Made by a program: the position numbers and the translations under genes. The notes below the pieces were generated by a model. That model was not told the origin of the DNA. It did not search any database and worked only from the letters and a program-made list of their open reading frames with translations. From Branchinecta lynchi (taxonomy: Eukaryota > Arthropoda > Branchiopoda > Anostraca > Branchinectidae), in the NCBI GenBank assembly GCA_023053575.1, contig JAKZAP010000006.1, positions 15,137,280-15,201,279 on the forward strand: DNA of 64,000 nt, written 5' to 3'. Below, in pieces: positions 11,020-22,120 of this stretch; position 1 is the first letter of the stretch, and each line of letters begins with the position of its first letter.

Positions 11020-11650
11020 TTCGTAACAGTGTATTTCGGTCACTGGGAGCCGGCAGGGGTACGAGCTCTTTCGCTCGGCCCTATATATATAGATGATATA
11101 GATGGTGTGTGTATAGTTGTATATATGAGAGGAATTCACGAGGTCAAATAAACAGGGGAATTACAATTGCCTTTTTGGTATTTTGATTGGTAGGATGATC
11201 GGACTCTCCGCGTCGGGCGTTGTCAGGAGTCGCCTTTGGGGCACCGGAAGGATACGCTGGTATTTTGACTTCCTGCGGATTACAAAACTGTAGGATTGTT
11301 TGTAAATGATGGAAATAAATAGTTTAAATAGGTAGCCTAGTATTTTCGTCTGCTTGTTGTGCCAAGTGCCGTAATAATAAGTGTATGTAAAAGCCCAGTG
11401 GCCATATACATAATACAACAATAATACAGATTACGGGAGAAAACAACAACAATATTTTCCTACTGCTATGAAGCCTTACTACCAAGCTTGGCCGCTCTTA
11501 GCTTCAGCGCTCTGTCGATAAATTGGCACACCTTTGTTATAACCCTTTCGGAAGTGCTATTCAGGGTATCCGGAAGAAGCAAAACACTTTCCCTAAAAAA
11601 ACAAAAAAAAACCTTAACTCCGAAAGCTCCTGGCATCGTTTTACACAATT
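11020..11650. other. Gene-free intron sequence
   Basis: AT-rich, with a short TATATA tract at 11082-11096; nothing recognisable. Confidence 0.4.
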
Positions 11651-13487
11651 TCTGCCCGTCTGTCTGTCTGTCGGTCTGTCCAGGTTTTTGTAGTTCGGGC
11701 ACTTCCACGTAAGCTAGGACGATGAAACTTGGCAGGCATATCAGGGACCCCAAATGATTAAGTTGGATATACTCAATTTCCCGATCCGAGCATCGTGGGG
11801 GGAGTGGAAGGTGGGGGAATCCGGAATCTTGATGTATCAGATCTTAATGCCACTTTATATTTGGAAAGATCTCGTGCCTCAGACGACCAACTTAAAATCT
11901 GGACTGGATCCGGTGACTTTTGGGGGGAGCTGGAGGGGGCAACCGGAAATATTGGGAAACGCTATGAATGGTGGGATCGAGATGAAACTTGGTTGTAAGG
12001 CACCAAGCAAACAGTAGATACATCATTGACATAACAGAACCGGATTCGTACACTGTAGGGGGAGGGGGGTCCGGAGTTCTGGTGATCTCGCGAGTGTGGT
12101 ACTAAGACGATGAAACTTGGCTGGTGTATCAAGGACTCGAACAAACTGACTTGAGAATAGTCGTTTACATGATCAAACCAGCTTAGGGGGAGTGGAGGGA
12201 TGGGGAATCCGGAATTTAGTGGTATTCATAACTTTTGAACGGGCGGTCCGATTTGAATGAAACTTCACAAGTGGAAAGAAGTGTCGTATCCGATGTTCCA
12301 TGTCAAGTCCGGGCCGGATCCAATACTTGTGGGGGGAGTCGAAGGGGGCACCGGAATTTTCGTGACACGCTTAGCGTTGAGGGATTGGGACAGAATTTGG
12401 TGGGAAGAACAAACATAAGCCCTAGATACGACTGAACTGGACCATATCAGGGCTCTTTGGGGGGAGTTGGAGGGGGTTTCCGAGAATTCCGGTGATCGCG
12501 AGTAATTATACTTCCACATGTGGTAAGGACGATGAAACTTTGCAGGCATTTTAGTGACCCAACCAAATAGACTTAAGGACCTGACACAATTCCCCAGGAA
12601 CACTTCCGTTTCTTGATCCGACCATTTTCGGTGGAGTTAAGGGGAGGGGTATCCGGAAATTACTGATTTCTGTAGGTTGCGAAAGGGTAGTCCGATTCGA
12701 GTAAAACTTTTCTGGTGATAAGAACCAATGACCTAGATGGTTGGAAGAGTTGGAGGGGGGGGGGGGGGGTCTGGAAACGTTATGACATGCACAAAAATCA
12801 AACGAATGTACCGAATGGGATGCAACTTTGACAGTACCGATTTCATGCGACCTAGTTTCTTTTTTACGGTTCTGACCAGACCCGGCCAGGGTAGGAGGAG
12901 TGTGAACTGGAAACGGGAAATTTGTAGATATGCTTCGATTGGACTCAAACTTGAAGGACGAGAAGAGGAGATGTCAGAGATACGAGGTCTATGTTTCCTA
13001 GTCGTATTCGGCCACAGTCAGGGGAGTTGGAGGGGGAGTCCCGGAAATTGTGTGGCTCGCATAGGGGCCAAACAAGTGGAGGGATTTGAACGAAACTTGA
13101 AGAGCAGATATATGATGTTCCCTAGATGACATAGTTTAGGGTCAGGACCGGATCTGAACACGGGGGGGGGGGGAGTACCCTAGTTTTGCGAAAAATGCTC
13201 AGACTCAAGCGAAACTTGATAGCCGGTAAGAGAACATATGTTTATGTGTCTGGACCAGATTCGGCCGTGGTAGGGGGAGTTTTAGGAGTACCGGAAATAT
13301 TGTGCCCTGACATTTGCTCTAGATGATCCGAGGCGATGCCGGGAATGCTCATCCTCGAGTGAAACTAGATATCCTATTTCTAAGTCCGATCCTAGGAGGA
13401 TGAAGGGGGTATTTTGTGACGTTGTCATCTACTTCCTTGCAACACCTAATCGTGATAAGTGCCGTATGAGCTCGTAGCTCTTGTTTA
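11651..13487 (-). mobile_element. G-run family element, one hairpin end missing
   Basis: It begins in the CTGTCTGTCTGTCGGTCTGTCC string that normally sits just inside the terminal hairpin (compare 595-620) and ends with AAGTGCCGTATGAGCTCGTAGCTCTTGTTT (13459-13487). About twelve modules with GATGAAACTTGG, G-blocks and CCGGAAT lie between. The module order resembles the 537-3530 copy. Confidence 0.6.
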
Positions 13488-13649
13488 TATGTGTAAGTTT
13501 TGTGCCTGAGACGATCTATATGGCTGAGAATACATTTCATTTAAGTTTCTTGTCGTTTCATGCAGAGTTAGCTATTGATTTTCTGGCAATTGATTATCTA
13601 TGCATTTTACTTGTTGGCGTCAACCGGTTTCGTCGAAATATATATGACT

Positions 13650-13827
13650 TATATGGTTAAACTCACGTGCTGGATCCATATCAGAACTTTGTTTTCTTAG
13701 ATGATTAGCTATTTGGCCTTAATAAATTTTAATAGTAAAAATGTTCAAGGAGTCGGGCGAACACAAGACCCAATTGTCTAGATCAAATATTGATTTTTGG
13801 GATCTCATCGAAACCTTTGGTCTTGTT
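13650..13827 (+). repeat. Terminal fragment of family B abutting a splice site
   Basis: Matches the last 170 bp of the 56.6-58.0-kb copy: ATTAGCTATTTGGCCTTAAT, TTTTAATAGTAAAAATGTTC, a GATCAAATATTGA string and finally CGAAACCTTTGGTCTTGTT. The family ends at CTTGTT in all copies. Here that terminus is followed by only CTAG before the next exon. Confidence 0.75.
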
Positions 13828-13831
13828 CTAG

Positions 13832-14070
13832 TCGGCGTCAACCGTTCCTGTTGGCGAGCAGGCAGAGAACACCATCAAGACCAACTACTTCAATACCTTG
13901 AATGTCTGCAATTTGCTTTTCCCTCTTCTTCGACCTCACGCACGAGTCGTTAATGTGAGCAGTTCTGCTGGTTTTCTGCACCGAGTACCGAGTGAAGAGC
14001 TTAGGAACAGGTTTTCGGCACCAGATGCAACTGTGGAGCAGATTAACGATTTGATGAACGACTTTGTTGA
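13832..14070 (+). CDS. CBR1: Carbonyl reductase 1-like, exon with catalytic Ser
   Basis: Acceptor TCTTGTTCTAG, donor GTTGA|gtaagt, 239 bp, phase 0 in and phase 2 out. The frame reads SASTVPVGEQAENTIKTNYF, then NTLNVCNLLFPLL, then RPHARVVNVSSSAGF, then RNRFSAPDATVEQINDLMNDFVE. It holds the SDR KTN(Y/F)F helix and the catalytic serine in VNVSS. The tail matches the CBR-specific insertion found in monomeric carbonyl reductases, where typical tetrameric SDRs are shorter. The reading frame differs from the longest open frame here (13741), which joins repeat sequence to the exon in the wrong phase. Confidence 0.92.
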
Positions 14071-14093
14071 GTAAGTTGCGGTTCAGGTCTGTC

Positions 14094-14365
14094 CAGCGTA
14101 GAATAACACTTAGGAGTAGCGTCGAGACTTGAAACAAGTGACACACACTCACATAACAGCGACACTAGCACCACGAGCGATAGAGAACCTCCCTACTGAA
14201 ACTCAATCAGTCGTGCACCAGCGCTGGCTCCTATAACTTCATATTCTGAACAAAGCAAACAAGGTACAACCTCAGTTGTTACCACTGTGTATGCAGAACG
14301 CATCTTAGCTTTACCATAAATTTATAAACTCGCAAGTTTGTTTCGTGTTAAATGCCGCAGGCATA
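14094..14365 (+). repeat. Dispersed repeat (AGGAGTAGCG family), copy 1
   Basis: About 270 bp align by eye with 51174-51420: AATAACACTTAGGAGTAGCG, AGTGACACACACTC, CAGCGACACTAGCACCAC, TACTGAAACTCAATCAGTCG, then a degraded version of the ATGTCTGCAGACCGCATC string. A version with terminal inverted repeats is at 46326-46648. Confidence 0.7.
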
Positions 14366-14569
14366 ATGAGCGGCGCTAAGACTATGGGCCTGTTTCGGCG
14401 CCAACCAAGTAACCAACGTACTTCGGTTCAGAGTAACCAGTGTTTTCGCGACTTTCGGTTCTGATGAACCGGTGTTTTTGCGTCGACCAGAGTTTGGTTC
14501 GGCAATCGGTTCCGATCTTTGGTCAGGAGATTTTGGAACGGTGATCGTTACCGTTCACGATTCTTGGTT

Positions 14570-15370
14570 CTGATTCAGCTTCAACGTCATCAACTAGAAA
14601 ATAAAAACAAAGACGGAACAATAGAAAAATATACTAAAATTAAAATAAGAACTTACATAGTACATAACATAACTTGAATATTTTATTGACTCTTAATTTT
14701 AATTTTATATTTAATTTTAATTTTTAATTACAATTTTCAGTTTGTAATTTTTAATTATAATAAAAAATAACAGTAATAAAAAAAATTTAAATTAAAACTA
14801 AAAAAATTAAAACTGAAAATTGTAATTAAAAATTAAAATTATAACTAACACTGCAAATTAAAATTAAAAATTAAGCTTAAAAATTAAAATTAAAAGTAAA
14901 TATTCCTTCAGCCCAAGCTGACTGCGAGTCATATTTTCGTACGTAACGTTTTTCCAACCTGAGTGGCTTTGACCCTAAAGAGGACCCTTGCCAAGAAAGG
15001 TCGAAATATAGCTCTGATAAAAATCAGCTGACATATCCGTTTCGCACTGTCAAATATGATCGCAGTTATCTTGCGCTGAACGAATATTTAATTTTAATTT
15101 TTAGTCATAATTTTAATTTTTAATTACAATTTCCAGTCTTTAATTTTTCAGTTTTACTTTTACTTTTTTCTTTTTACTATTATTGCTGTGATTTTCTATT
15201 ATCATTACAGATACAGCCTACCGCTTAACACAAAACCCAGTCAGCTGCTGATATAGCTGCAGTTGCAAGTACAAATTCTTCCTCCATCTTTATTATCAAA
15301 TATCTTTCTTCATCACGTCATCGTCTTCGAATTTCAAACTTGTTTTCGCGTAATTTCCAATGTTGTGGGG
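14570..15370. repeat. AT-rich inverted repeats of TTAATTTTTAATT
   Basis: Long runs of TAATTTTTAATTACAATTTTCAG and its reverse complement face each other (about 14700-14760 against 14790-14860, again near 15100-15140). Between them, 14905-15090 carries the GGACCCTTGCCAAGAA..GAAATAT..CTGACATATCCG signature of the fold-back family at 52.1-52.8 kb. Confidence 0.6.
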
Positions 15371-15890
15371 GGAACCGATTTTTGGTTACGATGATAACGG
15401 TTTCCGCTCAACATCGGTTGGCGCCGAACACACCCTATGGCCCGTTTGCGAAGCATAGAAAACATAGGTCTTGGCGCTATTTCCTAATGTTGTCTCGCTC
15501 TGGTATGTTACATCTTTGACATGAGGTAGCCTGCTGTTTCGTCTTGTTGCATCACCAGTCCTGCTTCGCTTTAATGCCGTCATCTAGTCTAAATTGCGAC
15601 TTCCAAGTTACACAAATACATATCCTACTCAGTTGAAGTTCTGTTTTACCAAACAGATGACGGAATCCATTTCAGTGACTTGGTGTTACTTTGTAACTGT
15701 TATCCGTTAAAGCAAGGAGGACTCCTTAGTAGAAGTGTTAATGAGACGAAACTGGGAATAGTGGGAATAACATAGAAACATAACGGTTTTGGTTCACAGT
15801 CCTTGAAGCACCTGACATATTGTAGATGGATTCACTTGAATCTAAAAAATATAGTAACATAACGAAGAGAAAAAAAAAATATGTACTCCA

Positions 15891-15895
<5 letters not shown>
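15371..15895. other. Gene-free intron sequence
   Basis: Nothing recognised; sequence leading up to the poly-T of the antisense LINE. Confidence 0.4.
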
Positions 15896-15926
<31 letters not shown>

Positions 15927-16938
15927 TATATTTTTTAATACCCGTAGCCATAATTTAACTTATTTTTATATTACTTAAGAAAAAAAAATCTTCTTTCGTA
16001 CTTTTTGTGGCTACTCCTCCTTCCCTCAGTGACATTAATTTAGTCTATTTTTACCCATTTTTAACTATTTACGTCACTTAACTTTTGAAAATAAGCCCGT
16101 ATTGTATTTACTATTCTTCCCCCCTAAGACATCTTATTTTTATTTTTGTCTGTCCTACAAACCTCAACCATAGATTAAATTTTACTCCCAACCAAACTAT
16201 TGTAAATTACTAAAAATAAAAAAAATAAAACCATAAAGATTTTACCATACCACACATATAAGGGGAAAAAACGAAATAAATGGACAAATATATCTTTCCA
16301 ACTATAAACAACTATAAAAACATTTCCAACTCAACACAATATTTAAATTATACTATAAAACGCAAAATGCATTTTTGGAAACAAACTTGACTAGTTTACT
16401 TTATCACAAACATATTTATTTATAAATCTTTTTTTAAACTCATTTTTCAAAGACATAAAAACTAATTTACTGGAAAATTACAAACAAACAAAAAACACGA
16501 AATACCCACGACTGCAAGGGGCTCTTCCCGTCCGTAAAACTAAATAACACTATCACTTTAAAATAATCAACCATTAAATACACAATTTACAATTCATGAC
16601 GTAATTTACATATAATTGGGTACACACAATATATATATATCAAAACAAAAACATAACAACTCAACACAATCACTGGGCCTTGCGTTGTTGGGCATTTTGT
16701 AAAAATTAAATTTTTTATAAACCATAAACTTTCCAGTAATTCCTCTCAAAACTACAAACACACAAATAATTGCTTACTTCTTTACCACCAATCTACGTCG
16801 TTTGTCTCTAAACTATACATATTTCCATACAAAACAAAACAAAAAAGAAACTAAATAATTTCAAACTTCATCTCTTACCATCACATTTCCGTTTTCATTT
16901 CCATTTTTCCATATTACATTATACTAAAAAATATGTTT

Positions 16939-19900
16939 CTACTCTTCTTTTCTCACTCTTAATTTTTTTAAACTCTCCCATTCTGTCCTAACCATCATCA
17001 TAATTTTTTCTAGACTATCCTCTTTACCTCTTCCTTTCCAACTGTAATAACAAAATGTTCCTATTAAAAAAGCTGTCGTCCTGTTCTCAGGTGTTATCTT
17101 ACCTTTAACAATATCCTTGTAGAAAATCTGTTTATCAATCTTCCATTCTTGGCTATATCTGTTTATCTTTCTTAAAAGAGTTTCTAATTCTCCCACTGTT
17201 TTCTCCTTCGCCTTGCACTCTATCACGAAATGTCTTATTGTTTCAATTTCACCGCAAAATGTGCACCTCCCTTGTGTTGATGTAGGCGAGATTCTGTTTT
17301 TCCTTTCTTCAGTGGGAAGAATATTATGAATTTGATAGAGCATATGCTCTTTCACTCTTGGCTTTAACATAGACGAGTGTAGTAGCCGTGCTGTTATCGC
17401 AAGCTCTTCTATTGTTGTTTGGCCATCAGTCACGATTTTTATCTGGGGTACATCCATGCTTTCTTTATAATATATTTTCAGTTCTTCCTTTGCTATTATT
17501 TTTGTTTGGAAATTTATTAAACCTTTTTCTTCAATTTCTTTTATCTTTGCAAAACCTTTCTTGAGTTGCTGAGGACATTTTCTTGGATCCAGCTTCCATG
17601 ACATTAGCACTGACCTTTCTCTGCCCATGATTCCTTCGGCTAGCGCTCTTACAAACATCTCTTCAGCTTTGGATTGAAGGTGGGTGACTTGCAAACCGCC
17701 TTCTTCTTTGCATAGGTACGAGTCGCTCATCTTAAGTTTTGGTGGGTACTTACCTTGCCATAGAAAACCATATAAGATCTTTTCTATTTTCTTCCTTGTT
17801 GTTTTTGTCATTTGGGATATATTGGAAAAATACCATACGAGCGGAAGACAGTATTGGTTAATGTACTGAGATTTTTGGAAAATCGTCAGTTTCCGGTTTT
17901 GCCCATACTGTACTGAAGCAATTAGATTGGTCGTAACTTTCTGCCAGTTTTGCGCTTCCGTCTTCTGCCATGTTTTCGAAAACCAGACACCAAGTATCCT
18001 AATTTCTTGTGATATTCGTAGCCCGTGTAAGCTCGGTGCTTTGATGCTGTGTTCTTCCTCTGTCAAAAGCAGAACTTCACATTTGTCACCGTTCAGTTTT
18101 AGCTTAAAGGTTTCGCAGTATTTCGCAGCGCCTAGAATTGCATTTTGATGGTCACTATCGTCAACGGTGAAAGTGCTTAAGTCATCAACGAAACCTTTGA
18201 CCTTCAAAGTTTCGTCTATCATTTTAATTCCTCTGAGTTCTTTTTCTAGATATTTTAGGAGAGGGTCAAAATATAGCTCGAAAAGTAATAAGCTTAAAGG
18301 GCACCCTTGCCGTAGACCTGTAGCTGCTGTGAATGTTTCCGAGATTACTCCCGAAATTGCTATGACTAGAGTTGGGTTGGTGTATAATATCTTTATCCAC
18401 TCTGTAAATTTGTGGTCAAAGCCGTAGAATTCCATGACGATGAACAGCAGGACTCTCCTGATTCTGTCAAACGCTTTTTGTATGTCAAATGCTGATAATC
18501 TCATTTGAAGGTTCTTTTTCCCTTTCTTTTTTTGTAGATATAGAAGTAGATCACGTATGCAGTTAAGGATGTCCGATGTTTTTCTTTTATCGACTCCTCC
18601 TCTCTGGTTTTTGCTAAGGATTGTTGGCAATACTTCCTTTAGTCGGTTTGATAGCACTTTAGAGAGAAGCCTGTAGTCGCATTGCGTTAGCGTTACAGGC
18701 CTCCAGTTATTTAAATTTTCTAGGTCCCCTTTTTTGGGAATGAGTTTTATAACTCCTGTCGTGTTCATCTCACCTTTCTGGCAGAGCACCGCGTTAAATA
18801 GTGAACTCAGGACTACTGCAAAACCTGGCTTGAAAAGTGGGTCTTTAAATAGCTCGTAAGGGATTCCGTCGAGTCCTGGCGACTTCCCATTGTGGGTCTG
18901 ATTTATGGCATTCAATACTTCTTCAGGTTGGATGTTTCTACATAGCGTTCTGTTTTGCTCGTTAGTGACTTTATTAATGCAAATATTCAATAGAAAATCT
19001 TCGAGCTTTTCTACGTCTTCCGTCGTTTCCTCCTGTTCTTTCTGTAAAACCTCTTGAAAAAATGATCGGGCTTCCTGCAGTATCTCTTCTTTCCCTGTAA
19101 CGTACCTTCCTGATTTTGTTCTGACCCTAGATATACTGGCTGCTTTCATTTTCTTCTTTTCTTTACAAATAATCGTCGTTGTTAACTGTTCGTTTTGAAT
19201 TAACTGGTCAAGTTTCGTTCTTACCTTGATTCCACTTGCTATTTTTTCATTTATTTGCTTGATCTCATTCTGTACTTCAAAAAACTCTTCATTTACTTCC
19301 TTGCCGTTGTTTATTTCGTGTTTCAGTGCGTAAAGCACCTTGTGAAGGTGCTCCAAGTGTTTTTTCTCCATCCCATATAGATCTTTCGATATCGTTTTTG
19401 CATTTTCCGTTATTTTCCTTTTCGCTGTTATTTCCCAGAACGATACTATATCTTCATTTGGTAATAATTTCATCTCTTCCACAAGGCCTGATATAACTTT
19501 ACGCATTTCTTCATTCTTTAGGACATTTGTATTCATTTTCCATATAGTCTTTTTTGTAATTCTTCTTTCTATTTGTTCGCCTTCTTTAAAACTAAGAACC
19601 ACTGCGAAGTGATCAGATAGTGGTGTGTATAGGTGTTGAATTTCGGTCACCATGGACATCGGTTCTTTTGCTGCATACATTCTGTCAAGTCGGGAGCCTC
19701 CCCCCTTCCCTTTCCAGTTTACCCTTGTGTAATCTTTCGTTCCCTTTCTTTCTTCCCATACGTCGTGTAGATCAAGACCCTTTACTAGTCTTTGTAATGC
19801 CTTGGAAGATATGTCACTCGTTAAATCAGCGTCTTTTTTATTTATGACGCAGTTAAAGTCTCCCATCAGAATAAGCTGTGCCTTATGGATTAAGAAAGGA

Positions 19901-20241
19901 GCCAGCTCTCCCTCGAAAAAATCTTCTCTTTCTTTTCTCTTACTGGACCCAGAAGGTGCGTAAACATTAACGAACTGAATATTATCGATTTGACACTCTA
20001 TTATCCGGCCTTTCCCGTCTGTCCTTACGTTCTTTACATTAATACCTTTTCTGTATATTACTGCAACGCTTCCTCCTCCAATTTCCGTATTGGTTTGAAA
20101 CAGAAAATCTGGCCGTAGATTCTCTAGATGGTCTGTGTCCGTTTCTTGCGTGAAAGCAACATCAATTTGTTCATTTATTAAAAACGTCTTAAAAGCTTTC
20201 TGTCTGGCTTTTTGTTTAAGGCCGTTTAGGTTGATCGTCAT
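16939..20241 (-). CDS. LINE ORF2: endonuclease and reverse transcriptase
   Basis: An uninterrupted frame of 1,100 residues encoding the retrotransposition enzyme. The N-terminal AP-endonuclease domain shows MTINLNGLKQKARQ, QETD, MGDFN, RLDRMY and SDHFAV. The reverse transcriptase (about 470-750) shows NWRPVTLTQCDYRLLSK, DIQKAFDRI, TGLRQGCPLS and FVDD; the last replaces the more common Y/F-A-D-D, as in several L1/Tx1 relatives. A C-terminal CCHC-like segment (CTFCGEIETIRHFVIEC, near 1015) is typical of this clade. Its ATG (20241-20239) overlaps the ORF1 stop in TAATG, a layout used for coupled termination-reinitiation in some LINEs. Length and integrity suggest a young insertion, although the lost 5' end would prevent autonomous expression. 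It is antisense to the host gene. Confidence 0.92.
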   Translation of the reverse strand: MTINLNGLKQKARQKAFKTFLINEQIDVAFTQETDTDHLENLRPDFLFQTNTEIGGGSVAVIYRKGINVKNVRTDGKGRIIECQIDNIQFVNVYAPSGSSKRKEREDFFEGELAPFLIHKAQLILMGDFNCVINKKDADLTSDISSKALQRLVKGLDLHDVWEERKGTKDYTRVNWKGKGGGSRLDRMYAAKEPMSMVTEIQHLYTPLSDHFAVVLSFKEGEQIERRITKKTIWKMNTNVLKNEEMRKVISGLVEEMKLLPNEDIVSFWEITAKRKITENAKTISKDLYGMEKKHLEHLHKVLYALKHEINNGKEVNEEFFEVQNEIKQINEKIASGIKVRTKLDQLIQNEQLTTTIICKEKKKMKAASISRVRTKSGRYVTGKEEILQEARSFFQEVLQKEQEETTEDVEKLEDFLLNICINKVTNEQNRTLCRNIQPEEVLNAINQTHNGKSPGLDGIPYELFKDPLFKPGFAVVLSSLFNAVLCQKGEMNTTGVIKLIPKKGDLENLNNWRPVTLTQCDYRLLSKVLSNRLKEVLPTILSKNQRGGVDKRKTSDILNCIRDLLLYLQKKKGKKNLQMRLSAFDIQKAFDRIRRVLLFIVMEFYGFDHKFTEWIKILYTNPTLVIAISGVISETFTAATGLRQGCPLSLLLFELYFDPLLKYLEKELRGIKMIDETLKVKGFVDDLSTFTVDDSDHQNAILGAAKYCETFKLKLNGDKCEVLLLTEEEHSIKAPSLHGLRISQEIRILGVWFSKTWQKTEAQNWQKVTTNLIASVQYGQNRKLTIFQKSQYINQYCLPLVWYFSNISQMTKTTRKKIEKILYGFLWQGKYPPKLKMSDSYLCKEEGGLQVTHLQSKAEEMFVRALAEGIMGRERSVLMSWKLDPRKCPQQLKKGFAKIKEIEEKGLINFQTKIIAKEELKIYYKESMDVPQIKIVTDGQTTIEELAITARLLHSSMLKPRVKEHMLYQIHNILPTEERKNRISPTSTQGRCTFCGEIETIRHFVIECKAKEKTVGELETLLRKINRYSQEWKIDKQIFYKDIVKGKITPENRTTAFLIGTFCYYSWKGRGKEDSLEKIMMMVRTEWESLKKLRVRKEE

Positions 20242-21075
20242 TACTTTTTTGTTTCAGAACGTTCTCCTTCTTGTCTGGTCTCAGTGCTTTCTTCATCGCT
20301 TTCGCTTCGAAATTCCACGTTTTTGCTACCCAGAGGGGGGGTGGACGTTTTTGTCTTCTTTGCCAAGATAGAGTGCTGCGATGAGTTCGTTGAGTCCAGA
20401 TCATCTGGTTCTTCAAATACTGTTTTTTGCGTTCCTTCTGGGCTTTTTTGGAAGAGATGGGAAATACCGTCCACCATTTTCTCCATGTTTGTGATGATAC
20501 GTTCTCCAACAGACTGACCTTCTTGTACTGTAGTGTCCTCAGTCTGTTTGCTCTTCCTTTCAAAAATTCTTTTCATGCCTCTTGTGACGACTCCTTCATT
20601 TGTGGTGCTTTCCATCTCCTGGTGGTCCATCTCATAGCAGCCATCCTGGGAGCTAAAAGATAGGTTCCGTCGGCCCAATCTTTTCTGCTCCCTTTCCCGA
20701 TCATTCGTTTCCCTAGAGTTCCTGTTTTTCCTCTTTTCTTCTTCCCGGAGCTGATTTTTTAGTTTTTCGATCTCCCGTTGAATGATAGGCTCTTCGTACC
20801 TCTTGCTGCTTATTGCATCCTCCAAAGTTGGAAAATCTTCCGCATTTTGTGTATTTGCCGGTTCTTTTCTTTCCGTGAACCTTTCTGTTCGCTGACCTTT
20901 TTTGAAGAATGGCGATTGGTTGCAGTCCTTTGCGATATGGCCCTGTTCATTGCATCGTCCGCATGTCTTGATCTGGCCATCATACCATACGCGAACGCGC
21001 ATGCCATCGATCTCTAAGAAAGATGGGATATGCTCCAGTGCATAAACTCCACATGACATGCAGTGTACAAACAGC
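20241..21075 (-). pseudogene. LINE ORF1, 5'-truncated, CCHC zinc knuckle
   Basis: The open frame runs to about 21125, but only the part from roughly residue 30 on looks like ORF1: IPSFLEIDGMRVRVWYDGQ, then the zinc knuckle CGRCNEQGHIAKDC (C-x2-C-x4-H-x4-C), which binds RNA in the retrotransposition particle. A charged, Glu/Lys/Arg-rich tail follows. The hydrophobic N-terminus (MTHPAVSNFAALSVSFVLF) reads like flanking sequence. ORF1 proteins of this clade normally have several hundred residues before the knuckle, so most is missing. It ends in TAA at 20243-20241, sharing a base with the ORF2 start. Confidence 0.8.
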
Positions 21076-21125
21076 ACAAATGACACAGATAGCGCTGCGA
21101 AATTCGAAACAGCAGGGTGAGTCAA

Positions 21126-21879
21126 AGCGTTATTGTTGTCAAATGAGCTCGACCACGCTCTGAAAAGATTTAAATTTTATCATTTAAATTTTCTCTTCAT
21201 TATGTTTTTGTTCAAGTTAATACATATGCAACCTGTCAGGAGTAGTGCAGATACGTGCTTTAAGCTCGGAAAGACAGAAAGCTATGTGAGCAAAATATTA
21301 AAAATGTGTATGGACCCGGTGCCTTTCTTTTCGCTTGAAATAATTAAGTTAAAGCTGACTAACTCTTCATGCCGATTAACGCCGTATGCCTAGCGAAGAG
21401 CCTGATTTGAGTCATCGTTCGGGTGACGTTTCTCGTTCTTCCCGAGGTTCACTGGCGTGCTATGAACTTAGTCATATGGAGTAATAGGGCCAAGCTGACA
21501 AAAGTGCGGAGAGTTTTCAGTAAAAAAAAGGGATATGGTGTCAGACTTGGGACCCTTGCCACTTGAAGAGACACCTACCGCGAGGGGTTGCAAAGTTATC
21601 CTGAAAGAAACATCACGCGTTCAGTTCTTGCTGATAGAGCTTGTCAAAAGGAAATCTAGCACCAGAATCTGCTTCTCTCGTATTTTACGTTATTTTCCTT
21701 TACTCATGTAAAACTTCAAGAATAGTCTTAAATGAATTCTAATTGTGTTTTTGATGTTCAGTTTCTTCGCGTCGGTGCGAGGATTGATGAAGATTTTAAA
21801 CCCGGTGTATCTGTCCCCTTTGTGGTCTGTAAGCCAAAGGGTCTCAGAAATTATTCTATCTTAATATGGGCAAGGAATA
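21126..21879. other. Gene-free intron sequence
   Basis: No recognised feature; the small open frame at 21133-21393 shows no motif and no splice context. Confidence 0.4.
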
Positions 21880-22120
21880 CCCGATGAAAAATTTGTAGCC
21901 TGCTTAGTAGTATGGTAGTAGTACGAAAACGTTGCATGTGCTATGTAATAGCAAAGAATACTATCATTTAATGTGCCTCAGACTGGTCCAATAGTAGCAT
22001 ATAGTAGTATGCAGTAACACGGTAACCTTGAAGTAGAAGCATGTAGTAGCATCGCCTAGTACTGCATGCTACTTTTTCGTACTACTTCATAGTACTATTT
22101 TGAGATAAATTTTTCATCGG
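21880..22120 (+). mobile_element. MITE of the CCCGATGAAAAATTT family
   Basis: Starts CCCGATGAAAAATTTGTAGCC and ends AAATTTTTCATCGG, inverted termini. The interior is rich in TAGTAG/GTAGTA triplets and includes a CCTCAGACTGGTCCA core shared with the copy at 54550. Confidence 0.8.

Larger units (their letters stand above)
15896..21075 (-). mobile_element. L1/Tx1-like LINE, antisense in the carbonyl reductase intron
   Basis: A T-run at 15897-15923 is the poly(A) tail read on the other strand, followed (minus-strand 3' to 5') by an AT-rich 3' UTR of about 1 kb, ORF2 and part of ORF1. The element is 5'-truncated within ORF1, at about 21,065-21,090 judging by where zinc-knuckle-type sequence gives way to unrelated residues. 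No clear target duplication was found: sequence before the tail contains 'ccagtgca' and the 5' flank 'gcagtgta', too weak to call. Confidence 0.8.

Noticed and set aside
13741..13953. 70-residue plus-strand open frame overlapping the Ser exon
   Set aside because: It reads the exon in the wrong frame and starts inside family B; the frame with the SDR motifs uses the acceptor at 13831.
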